Shown: one piece after another, positions 43,124-51,244 of the stretch | How the letters are laid out: each line of letters begins with the position of its first letter | Numbering within the stretch: the first letter of the stretch is position 1 | Assembly: GCA_963718745.1 (NCBI GenBank) | Contig: OY970370.1 | Span: 186,001-250,000 of the forward strand | Length of the DNA stretch: 64,000 nucleotides | Direction: 5' to 3' | DNA from: Fermentibacter sp963718745 [NCBI: Candidatus Fermentibacterota bacterium] | GTDB taxonomy: Bacteria > Fermentibacterota > Fermentibacteria > Fermentibacterales | Notes under the pieces: model-generated | Database searches by the model: none | Told to the model about the DNA's origin: nothing | The model's input: only the letters and a program-made list of their open reading frames with translations | Program-made: the position numbers and the translations under genes

Positions 43124-44493
43124 TGGATCTATCCGAGGCGCTTGTAGACCTCCTGCTGGTAAGACTCGGCAGGGAGGAGGAGAAGCAGAGGGTCCTGGAG
43201 CTTCTCGTCTCCGAGCTCCACCTGACGCGGGAGGAGGCGCGCTCGTCGGTCGACAGGGCTCCGGTCGTCCTGATGGAGGCCGTGCCGATGGGTCAGGCGA
43301 GAGTGATCCAGAACCGGCTCTACCCCTTCGTCGATCTCCTTCCCAGGATGGAGACCGTCCCCGACCAGCCGGAGGAGACCATCTCCGATCCTTCCGTCGA
43401 AACCGATACTGACGATCTCGAGGAAACACCTGCTCCCGACTCGGCTCCGACCGATCGGGACCCCGGTCCGCCCGTCGAGGAGGAGCGTATCTCGATAACC
43501 TCCGCGAGCGAGGAGGTTCTTTCGATCGAGCGCTGCCACGTGTGCGGCCGCACGCCCACCTCCGGCGAGCGCCTCGCCCCCTGCAGGTCATGCGCGGAGC
43601 TGACATGCCGGGACTGCTTCGACAGGATTGCCCATGTCTGCCAGAAGTGCGCAGCAGAAGGCAAGGTCATAGACGCCCCGCTCGGCAGGCAGGCCGGCGG
43701 CCAGAAGCTCCAGTCCCGCCACGGCAGCGACACCTCCGAACCGGTGAAGACGGTCAAGCCGAAGAAAGGCCTGCCCGCCAACCTGGTCTACGTGCTCATC
43801 GGAGCGCTCATCCTGGGGATCCTGGCCGCATTCTACTTCGTCGATCCCCTCGGCCTCTTCAAGGTCGAACCCCCTGCGCTCCCCGTGGTCGCGGACACGG
43901 TTTCGACCACTGTTGCGGACACTGTTTCCGCGGATACTTCATCAGCCCTGACCGACACGCTCACGGCCGAAGTGAACCCGGCAGGAGACCCGGAGGTGAT
44001 CTCGAGCCTTTCCGGCCTGCCGCTTCCCGCAGGCGCGGATACAGTCTCCGATCCTCCTCCGATCCAGCTCGAGACCCAGGTGCCCTCCGGCATGACGGTC
44101 ATCGACGAGGCAGGCGCCATTCTCGTGGAGGATGCGGCACGGATAGCAGCCACGGTCCCGATAGTGATCGACAGGTTCGCAGTGATCCGCCTCCAGGACA
44201 GCACTGTCGTAGCGGCGCTGTCCATCCTGCACCCGGAGGAGGACACCGTCCGATACGCCATGCTCAGAGCCTTCGGCGAGTGGCTCGGACCATCGGCGAT
44301 CGACGAACTGGTCTTCTATTACAGCGAGAGCGAATACTATCCCGTCAGGACGGTTTCGTTCGTCAGCGAGGACTTCGAGGAGCTCTCCGGCTGCATGGGC
44401 CCTGTCGACTTCCAGAACTGCGCCGGGACCACGAGCGAAGAAGTGTGGAGCATCCTGACGGGTGAACTCCAGAGCTGGATGGCCCGTTACTGA
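43123..44493 (+). CDS. Zinc-ribbon, single-spanning membrane protein downstream of MglA
   Basis: 456 residues, not assignable to a named family. Order: helical N-terminus (VDLLLVRLGREEEKQRVLEL), an acidic Pro-rich stretch (100-130), and a Cys-rich domain at about 138-180 with four C-x2-C pairs plus His (CHVCGRTP, CRSCAELTCRDC, CQKC). The Cys domain resembles B-box or RING-like zinc folds. A basic linker, one membrane helix (LVYVLIGALILGILAAFYFV, ~222-241), then a Thr/Ser-rich spacer and an outer domain. Cytoplasmic zinc domain, external C-terminus. Translation is coupled to the MglA gene, so the pair may link the GTPase to the envelope; that is inference. Confidence 0.75.
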   Translation: MDLSEALVDLLLVRLGREEEKQRVLELLVSELHLTREEARSSVDRAPVVLMEAVPMGQARVIQNRLYPFVDLLPRMETVPDQPEETISDPSVETDTDDLEETPAPDSAPTDRDPGPPVEEERISITSASEEVLSIERCHVCGRTPTSGERLAPCRSCAELTCRDCFDRIAHVCQKCAAEGKVIDAPLGRQAGGQKLQSRHGSDTSEPVKTVKPKKGLPANLVYVLIGALILGILAAFYFVDPLGLFKVEPPALPVVADTVSTTVADTVSADTSSALTDTLTAEVNPAGDPEVISSLSGLPLPAGADTVSDPPPIQLETQVPSGMTVIDEAGAILVEDAARIAATVPIVIDRFAVIRLQDSTVVAALSILHPEEDTVRYAMLRAFGEWLGPSAIDELVFYYSESEYYPVRTVSFVSEDFEELSGCMGPVDFQNCAGTTSEEVWSILTGELQSWMARY

Positions 44494-44533
44494 GGCGTCA
44501 TCCACAAGACCCCTCCAAACGATGGTGAAGGTT

Positions 44534-46720
44534 ATGAGCGGCGGAAGCCTCGTGATAATCGAATCTCCCGCAAAGGCGAAGACGCTCCGGGGCTACCTCG
44601 GGGGTGACTTCGAGATCGTCGCCTCCATGGGACACGTGCGCGACCTGCCGAGACAGCGGCTGGGCGTATCGGTGGATTCCGGATTCAAGCCCCAGTACAC
44701 GATCCTGCCCGAGAAGCGGGCGATGATCGAGGATCTCCGGAGGATCTCCAGGAAATACGACACCATCTACCTCGCAGCCGACCCCGACCGAGAGGGCGAG
44801 GCCATCTGCTGGCACCTCTCCGAGCTCCTGAAGCGTGACGGAGTGTCCTTCAAGAGGCTGAAGTTCAACGAGATCACCAAGGATGCCGTACTGGGCTCCC
44901 TGAAGAGAGCCGGCGTGATAGACATGAACCTCGTAGATGCGCAACAGGCGCGGAGGGTCATGGACAGGCTGGTGGGATACAAGATCAGCCCCTACCTCTG
45001 GCGGGCGATCAGCTCCGGCCTGAGCGCCGGGAGGGTCCAGTCGGTCGCGCTCCGCCTCGTTCAGGACCGGGAAGACGAGATCGCCGCATTCTCCCCGGTC
45101 GAGTACTGGCCGGTGAAGGCCATGTTCAGGCAGGGAGCGGGGGATATCCGCGCATCCCTGTTCAGGATCTCCGGCAAAAGGGCTGACGGGGACAGACATT
45201 CTCCGGGCTGCCGGGAAGATGTCGAGCGGATCCTGCCCGAGATAAGGAACGCCTCATGGAGCGTCACGAGCCTCGAGACAAAGAAGGCATCGGTCAAACC
45301 CCTCCCGCCCTACATCACCAGCACCCTCCAGCAGGGCGCCTCCAGCAGCCTCGGAATGTCTCCGTCCAGGACCATGTCCCTGGCACAGGAGCTCTACGAG
45401 GGCATGGACATAGGCGGAGAACACTCCGGGCTCATCACGTACATGAGGACCGACTCGGTCAGGATAGCGCCGGAGGCGGTCCAGGCGGCAAGGGATTTCC
45501 TCGAGGCCGGCTTCGGCCCCGGGATGCTGCCTCCCGCTCCGAGGCGTTTCCGCAGCGCATCCGGGTCGCAGGACGCCCATGAGGCGATCAGGCCGACGGA
45601 TGTGACGAGGACTCCCGACCTCCTCAAAGGCAGGATTTCCGATCAGCACCTCAGGCTCTACAGCCTCATCTGGAGGAGATTCGTCGCCACACAGGCCGCA
45701 GATGCTGAAATTGACCGCACGGCACTGGTTCTCTCCGGAGGCGTGTACGAGTTCAAGGCGACCGGTGAGAGGCTTGCATCGAAGGGATTCCTCGAGATCG
45801 ATCCGGCGCAGGTGTCCGTGGAGTCACCCCTTCCAGCCTCGCTTGCCGAAGGGCCTGCGGCGCTCGTGGACGTTTCGGCGGAGCAGTGCTTCACGAAACC
45901 TCCATCGAGGTTCACCGAGGCCGGGCTCGTCGCCGAGATGAAGAAGCTGGGCATCGGCCGGCCATCGACCTATGTGAGCATCATCGAGACCATCAAGAAA
46001 CGAAGCTACGTCACGCTCTCGGAGAAGCGCCTCAGACCCACCGAACTAGGGTCCGCGACAGTCCGCCTCCTCGTCGATCTCTTCCCCACGGTCTTCGATA
46101 CCGCCTTCACCGCCTCCATGGAGGAGATGCTGGACAGCGTCGCAGCGGGGGAGACCGGATTCGAAGAAGCGGTGGGCAACCTGCACAAGCCCCTGGAGGA
46201 ATCGCTGAAGAGCGCAGTGGAAAACCTCGGCGCGATCCGCAGGGAGCTCTCGAAACCGACTTCGGAGAAATGCCCGGAGTGCGGTGCTCCTCTCGTCCAG
46301 AAACCGGGCCGCTTCGGCAGCTATCTCTCGTGTTCCGACTACCCGAAGTGCAGGTTCAGGAAATCAGCCGAGACCGGGGTCGACAGCGGCAGGAAATGCC
46401 CTGTGTGCGGATCGGCGCTCGTCCAGAGAACCGGGCGCTTCGGCAGGTACCTCGCCTGCTCGGGAGCCTCCTGCAAGCACACCGAGCCGGTTCCCACGGG
46501 GGTCCGCTGCCCCGAGGAAGGCTGCTCGGGAGAGCTGGTGGAGCGCAGGACGAAGAAGGGCAGGGTGTTCTTCTCCTGCAGCAGGTACCCGGAGTGCAAG
46601 CATGCATCCTGGAAGAAGCCGGTCGACAGGAAGTGCGAGAGGTGCGGATTCCCGTATCTCGAAGAGACTGAACGGGGTCTCAGATGTCCGAGCTGCAAGA
46701 AGCCGGCGGCGGGCTCATAG
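44534..46720 (+). CDS. topA: DNA topoisomerase I
   Basis: 728 residues; relaxes negative supercoils by single-strand passage. The Toprim domain has LVIIESPAKAKTL and AADPDREGEAICWHL. Catalytic Tyr303 is in GLITYMRTDS. GRVQSVALRLVQDRE and DAHEAIRPTD are present. Several C-terminal zinc ribbons (CPECGAPLVQKPGRFGSYLS, CPVCG, CPEEGC, CERCG). The ATG at 44534 follows GGTGA by five bases; ATG 44522 is the alternative without a site. Its 3' end overlaps the Xer recombinase gene by 37 bases, the common topA-xer order of many bacteria. Confidence 0.97.
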   Translation: MSGGSLVIIESPAKAKTLRGYLGGDFEIVASMGHVRDLPRQRLGVSVDSGFKPQYTILPEKRAMIEDLRRISRKYDTIYLAADPDREGEAICWHLSELLKRDGVSFKRLKFNEITKDAVLGSLKRAGVIDMNLVDAQQARRVMDRLVGYKISPYLWRAISSGLSAGRVQSVALRLVQDREDEIAAFSPVEYWPVKAMFRQGAGDIRASLFRISGKRADGDRHSPGCREDVERILPEIRNASWSVTSLETKKASVKPLPPYITSTLQQGASSSLGMSPSRTMSLAQELYEGMDIGGEHSGLITYMRTDSVRIAPEAVQAARDFLEAGFGPGMLPPAPRRFRSASGSQDAHEAIRPTDVTRTPDLLKGRISDQHLRLYSLIWRRFVATQAADAEIDRTALVLSGGVYEFKATGERLASKGFLEIDPAQVSVESPLPASLAEGPAALVDVSAEQCFTKPPSRFTEAGLVAEMKKLGIGRPSTYVSIIETIKKRSYVTLSEKRLRPTELGSATVRLLVDLFPTVFDTAFTASMEEMLDSVAAGETGFEEAVGNLHKPLEESLKSAVENLGAIRRELSKPTSEKCPECGAPLVQKPGRFGSYLSCSDYPKCRFRKSAETGVDSGRKCPVCGSALVQRTGRFGRYLACSGASCKHTEPVPTGVRCPEEGCSGELVERRTKKGRVFFSCSRYPECKHASWKKPVDRKCERCGFPYLEETERGLRCPSCKKPAAGS

Positions 46721-47595
46721 CGGAGTTCCTCTCCTGGCTGACGGATGCCCGGGGATTGTCCGCGAAGACGGCCCTCGCGTACGGCTCCGATCTCGGGAGG
46801 TTCCTCTCCTTCTGCGAGGGGACCCTCCGGTTCGACACCGATACGCTGAGAGCATTCATAAGGAGCGAAACCACCCGCGGGCTCTCCCCGCGTTCGGCAG
46901 CCCGGGCCGTCTCGTCTTTGAGATCCTTCGGGGCATGGCTCGAGCTCCGTGGCATCGTCGACACGAATCCGGCCGGAACCGTGCCGATTCCCAGGACCGG
47001 GCGGAAACTTCCGGGCTTCCTGGGGATATCTGAAGTGATGATGGTCCTGGACAGTTATGATGTCACCACCACGGCGGGGCTCAGGAACCGTTCCGTGGTC
47101 GAGTTGCTCTACGGGTCCGGGATAAGGGTCTCGGAGGCCTCCGATGCGAAGCTGTCGGACCTGGACTTCCAGCGGGGTCTCCTCCGTGTTGTGTCCGGGA
47201 AGGGCGGCCGGGACAGGATCGTTCCTGTTGCCTCGCTCTCGCTGGATGTCATAGCATCCTGGGTCCGGGTCCGGGGCTGCTTCACGCGCCTGCACCCTGA
47301 CTCCCCTTGGCTCTTCGTGAGCGCGAGGGGGCGCAGGCTCGATCCGAGGGATATCAGGAGGATAGTCGAGAAGGGTGTTCTGGGAGCTGCAAGGGTGCTC
47401 GGGGCGACTCCGCATACGTTCAGGCACAGCTTCGCCACGCATCTTCTCGACAGGGGAGCCGATCTGAGAGCGGTTCAGGAGCTGCTGGGCCATGCCAGCC
47501 TCTCCACCACCCAGATCTACACACATCTGACCGGGGACAGGCTCAGGGAAGTCTACAGAAGGGCACACCCCAGGGGAGAGGACAAAGAGGGATGA
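46684..47595 (+). CDS. xerC: Xer-type tyrosine recombinase (XerC/XerD-like)
   Basis: 303 residues, length of chromosome-dimer resolvases. Catalytic set complete: Arg148 (GSGIRVSE), Lys173 (SGKGGRDR), His244 and Arg247 (HTFRHSFATHLL), His270 (LLGHASLSTTQ) and Tyr279 (QIYTHL). It acts at dif with a partner. Position after topA favours XerC/CodV, but C versus D cannot be settled without a tree. The ATG at 46684 lies inside topA; no later ATG gives a better N-terminus. Confidence 0.9.
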   Translation: MSELQEAGGGLIAEFLSWLTDARGLSAKTALAYGSDLGRFLSFCEGTLRFDTDTLRAFIRSETTRGLSPRSAARAVSSLRSFGAWLELRGIVDTNPAGTVPIPRTGRKLPGFLGISEVMMVLDSYDVTTTAGLRNRSVVELLYGSGIRVSEASDAKLSDLDFQRGLLRVVSGKGGRDRIVPVASLSLDVIASWVRVRGCFTRLHPDSPWLFVSARGRRLDPRDIRRIVEKGVLGAARVLGATPHTFRHSFATHLLDRGADLRAVQELLGHASLSTTQIYTHLTGDRLREVYRRAHPRGEDKEG

Positions 47596-50573
47596 AGCAG
47601 GCCGGGGAGCGGTCGAGCGAGGTACCGGCGGTATCTGATCCTGTCCGTATCGACAGGATGATCGCCGTCACGACTGGAGTGGTCGCCGGACTGGTCTACC
47701 TGCTGACGATGGCTCGCACCGTGAGCTTCTGGGACAGCGGCGAGTACATCGCATGCGCCTGGATAGCGGGGATTCCCCACCCTCCCTGCGTGCCCCTGTT
47801 CGTCCTGCTCGGAAGGTTCTTCGCCATCCTCCTCTCCTTCATACCCGACATTGCGGTGAGGATAAACGCCATGTGCGTCCTCGCGGGCGGACTGTCTATG
47901 GGATTCCTGGCCAGACTCGTCCAGCGCTGGTCCGTCAGGGCGTCCCTTCCTCCTTCCTTCTACAGGCCCGTCTCCGTTGCAGCCGGCCTCCTGGCTGGCC
48001 TGAGCTTCACTGTCTGGCAGAACAACAACGCAACCGAGACCTACGCCCTGTCTCAGTTCATAGCCATCCTGGCAATCTGGGTCTTCGACATCTGGATCGT
48101 CCGGAGCTCCGAGTCCCGGCCGGCCGACAGACAGATATACCTCGTCCTCTATCTGCTGACTCTCGCAATTGCCGTCCACCTCGCAGCACTCATCGCAGTG
48201 CCCGGGATCGCGGCCTCCTACCTGCTCTCCGCCGTCAGGGGCAGGACGAAGCTGTGGCGCAATACGAGATTCCTCTCCACCGCCCTGGGTCTCATGGTGC
48301 TGGCCTTCAGCATCCACCTCTACATGCCGCTGCGAGCCGTTCAGAGGCCCGAGATAAACGAGACGGACCCATCCGAATGGTCCTCGTTCCGTTCGGCTCT
48401 GGCCAGGGATCAATACGGCCAGGTCTCGGTGTTCGACCGGAAAGGTCCTGTTCTGGAGCAGATCGGGCAGTACTTCAGATACCTCTCCTGGCAGTCCGGA
48501 CAGCTCCGCTCGTGGGAGCGTCTCCTCGGCGGAGCCGGTCAGGTCGTCTTCTTCGCACTCCGCTTCCTTGTCACGCTCGCCGCGATATGGGGAGCGATAC
48601 TCCTGTGGAACAGGAACAGGAGGGTGTTCCTTCTCGTGGGTGCGATATTCCTGATGGCGAGCGCATTCTTCATCTTCTACCTGAACTTCAAGACCGGCCC
48701 CGTGGCGACGAGCACCGGAGAGGTGAGGGAGAGGGACTATTTCTATGCCGACTCCTTCGCGCTCTTCGCAGTATTCGCGGCCTTCGGAGCGGGTGCGCTC
48801 CTCAAGAACACCTTCAAGAGTGACAAAGCCGCATGGGGCGCCCTCCTGCTGCCTCTGGCGAGCCTCGCCGGCAACTACTACGAATGCGACCGCTCCCGTG
48901 ACATGGTCGCCCGCGACTACGGGATCAACCTCCTCGAGACATGCTCCGAAGGGGCGATCCTGATAACGAACGGCGACAACGACACCTTCCCGCTCTGGTT
49001 CGCCCAGTCCGTCCTCGGCGTCAGGCGGGACGTGATCGTGAGCAATCTGAGCCTCATGAACACCGACTGGTACGTCTACCAGCTCCTCGACAGGGATTCG
49101 ACCCTGATCCCCTTCGGAAACCTCGGGCTGGTGGACTCCCTCCGCCCGGTCTTCATATGGGGTCCTCACTTCTTCCATGTGACGACCGAAGGGATGCCCG
49201 CCTTGTCGGAGCCGGACAGCAGGATGCTGAGGGCGGTGTTCCCGCAGGCCTGGCCATGGGCTCTGCGCTCCGAGAGCTTTGCGACTGCCGTACCCACCGA
49301 ATCCTATGGCGTACAGGGATCGATCGGTATGCAGGACCTGGTTCTGCTGTCGATGATAGGCAACCGGAACGTGCACGGGCGCGACGTGTACCTGGCAGGG
49401 ACGGTGGCGGTGGACAGCAGAGTCTTCGTAGAGCCGTACCTGGAGATGGAGGGAATAGCCTACAGGGTGATCGACGAACCCGCCGTCGACGCCGTGGATG
49501 CCGCCAGGAGCTGGCAGCTCATGGATTCATACCTCTTCACCGGGATCGACGATCCCGGGATATTCAAGGACGACCAGGCCGCCCAGCTTGTCAGGAACTA
49601 CGCCTCGGCGTACAACAGGCTGGCCTACTACCATCTCGCGACCGGGAGCGCCGACAGCACGGAAATCGCGCTTGAACGCGCCCGATCCCTCTTCGCAGCC
49701 ATGCCTGACGAATGGATGCAGATCCTGACCACGCAGACGCTGCTCATGGCCCGCCTGGTCGACGGGACCGCCGGAAGCGACTCCGCCAGCAATCTGATCA
49801 TGGAAAGCGCTGACGAGCTTGCCACATACGCCGCCACCCGCAACGACTCGAGGCTCGCACAGACCGCGGCCCTCCTCGGACAGGTCTCTATCGACTACCA
49901 GAGGGAGAGCCAGCTCGTGTCGGTGGTCGACTCCCTGGTGCCGGGAACCGCGGCCAATGCCTGGCTCGGCATCGAGGTCGACCTCCACTTCGGCAACTAC
50001 ATCGACGCATGGAGGCGGCTCCGGGAGGCGGAGGCTGCGCTGCCTGGAGACCCGATGCTCCCGGTCCTGCGCGCCGGACTGACCGACTACCTGCACTCGA
50101 CCGGGATGCTGGACAGGTTCGACATCGCGACGAGTGCTCTTTCTTCGATAGTGCAGTTCGGTGACACCTCGGACGCGTCAGGTGTGGTCGACTCCGTCGT
50201 GGCTCTCCTCGCCCGGAACAGCACGGCCTCGGCCGCGGCATGCTGCTACTATTTCGCAGAAAGCCTGGACGATCCGGGCGTCGCAGGACTCCTCAGGGAT
50301 TACTACGATTCGATAATCGCCGATCCCGGGGCTGCCGTCGGAAACGCCGAGTGGTTCATCCTCGAATCCGCCAGGTCATCTCCCGAGGTCCTGGCCTGGC
50401 AGAGCGCGAGGCTCGGGGAGCCGGCGCTCTGCTACGCCGCGCTGCTCCGTTCCGAAGGGAGCACGACGGCGGTCAGCGCCCTGCTCCTCGATCCGGCAGG
50501 ATACACCTCCAGGGTTCCCTCTCCCGGTTCCGGCAGCGGCGCCTGGGGATGGGTGAACCGGATGGGGGACTGA
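47592..50573 (+). CDS. DUF2723 (GT117-like) membrane protein with C-terminal helical-repeat tail
   Basis: 993 residues. The N-terminal ~500 hold about 12 helices and the DUF2723 signature TVSFWDSGEYIACAWIAGIP (Asp48, Glu51) followed by HPPCVPLFVLLGRFF. The family is predicted to be protein or lipid O-mannosyltransferases (GT117), related to TMEM260. Then a soluble domain (ILITNGDNDTFPLWFAQSV, typical of the family). The last ~350 residues are helical and TPR-like (NRLAYYHLATGSADSTEIAL). ATGA overlap with the recombinase. Acts at the outer face of the inner membrane; acceptor unknown. A second, STT3-like enzyme is encoded two genes on. Confidence 0.88.
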   Translation: MKQAGERSSEVPAVSDPVRIDRMIAVTTGVVAGLVYLLTMARTVSFWDSGEYIACAWIAGIPHPPCVPLFVLLGRFFAILLSFIPDIAVRINAMCVLAGGLSMGFLARLVQRWSVRASLPPSFYRPVSVAAGLLAGLSFTVWQNNNATETYALSQFIAILAIWVFDIWIVRSSESRPADRQIYLVLYLLTLAIAVHLAALIAVPGIAASYLLSAVRGRTKLWRNTRFLSTALGLMVLAFSIHLYMPLRAVQRPEINETDPSEWSSFRSALARDQYGQVSVFDRKGPVLEQIGQYFRYLSWQSGQLRSWERLLGGAGQVVFFALRFLVTLAAIWGAILLWNRNRRVFLLVGAIFLMASAFFIFYLNFKTGPVATSTGEVRERDYFYADSFALFAVFAAFGAGALLKNTFKSDKAAWGALLLPLASLAGNYYECDRSRDMVARDYGINLLETCSEGAILITNGDNDTFPLWFAQSVLGVRRDVIVSNLSLMNTDWYVYQLLDRDSTLIPFGNLGLVDSLRPVFIWGPHFFHVTTEGMPALSEPDSRMLRAVFPQAWPWALRSESFATAVPTESYGVQGSIGMQDLVLLSMIGNRNVHGRDVYLAGTVAVDSRVFVEPYLEMEGIAYRVIDEPAVDAVDAARSWQLMDSYLFTGIDDPGIFKDDQAAQLVRNYASAYNRLAYYHLATGSADSTEIALERARSLFAAMPDEWMQILTTQTLLMARLVDGTAGSDSASNLIMESADELATYAATRNDSRLAQTAALLGQVSIDYQRESQLVSVVDSLVPGTAANAWLGIEVDLHFGNYIDAWRRLREAEAALPGDPMLPVLRAGLTDYLHSTGMLDRFDIATSALSSIVQFGDTSDASGVVDSVVALLARNSTASAAACCYYFAESLDDPGVAGLLRDYYDSIIADPGAAVGNAEWFILESARSSPEVLAWQSARLGEPALCYAALLRSEGSTTAVSALLLDPAGYTSRVPSPGSGSGAWGWVNRMGD

Positions 50574-50597
50574 AAGCCGGGGTCCTGCCGCTGGACC

Positions 50598-50626
50598 TTG
50601 CCCCCGGGGCGGACAAGAGGTAATTT
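50598..50626 (+). promoter_or_regulatory. Possible promoter before the second MglA gene
   Basis: TTGCCC (50598-50603), 17-base spacer, TAATTT (50621-50626), in a local A+T-rich patch of the 92-base gap after the DUF2723 gene. The -10 match is poor. The gap is one of the few spaces between genes here long enough to hold a promoter. Confidence 0.35.
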
Positions 50627-50665
50627 TGATCCCGACGGGCAGCGGGGTCCTCAACGGGAGCTGAA

Positions 50666-51244
50666 ATGCACAGATCCGGCAACGAGGTCGCATACAAGAT
50701 AGTCTTCTACGGTCCCGGGCTCTCCGGGAAGACAACCAATCTCAGGCGCATAAGGGATCTGATCGCTCCAGAGAACAGGGGGCGTCTCGTCACCCTCTGC
50801 ACGAGAGGCGAGAGAACCGTCTTCTTCGATTTCCTGCCCGTGGATTTCGCGTGGGTCAAGGGAACCAATGTCCGTCTTCACCTCTACTCCGTCCCGGGTC
50901 AGGCGTACTACGCGCTCAGCAGACGGGTCATCCTCGACGGGCTTGACGGCCTCGTCTTCGTGGCGGACAGCCAGATGGAGAGGATGGACGCGAACGTCGA
51001 CACCCTGGAGGATCTGGAGCAGAACCTGCAGAGCTTCAGCCTGAACCTGTCCATGATCCCTGTGGTGCTGCAGTACAACAAGCGAGACCTTCCCGGGATC
51101 GCTCCCGTCGAAGTGATGGACAGGCTGCTGAACAAGCACGGATGGCCCATGGTCGAAGCGGTTGCACTGGGCGGCGGCGGACCTGCGGAGACCCTGAAGC
51201 TCATCGCGGCGATGATGGCACGACGCCATGCACGCCTTTCGTGA
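50666..51244 (+). CDS. MglA-family small GTPase (second copy)
   Basis: 192 residues. P-loop YGPGLSGKTTNLRRI, then RGRLVTLCTRGERTVFFDFL, HLYSVPGQAYYALSRR and VLQYNKRDLP. Clearly paralogous to the copy at 42521, with the same effector sequence FFDFLP but a different C-terminus. The ATG at 50666 has GGGAG five bases before. Its 3' end overlaps an STT3-like membrane protein by 17 bases. As with the first copy, the GTPase is paired with a downstream membrane protein and no MglB is visible. Confidence 0.9.
   Translation: MHRSGNEVAYKIVFYGPGLSGKTTNLRRIRDLIAPENRGRLVTLCTRGERTVFFDFLPVDFAWVKGTNVRLHLYSVPGQAYYALSRRVILDGLDGLVFVADSQMERMDANVDTLEDLEQNLQSFSLNLSMIPVVLQYNKRDLPGIAPVEVMDRLLNKHGWPMVEAVALGGGGPAETLKLIAAMMARRHARLS

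Noticed and set aside
47553-49376. Minus-strand open frame of 607 codons opposite the DUF2723 gene
   Set aside because: Composition typical of antisense of membrane helices (Glu/Gly/Asp-rich); no start signal.
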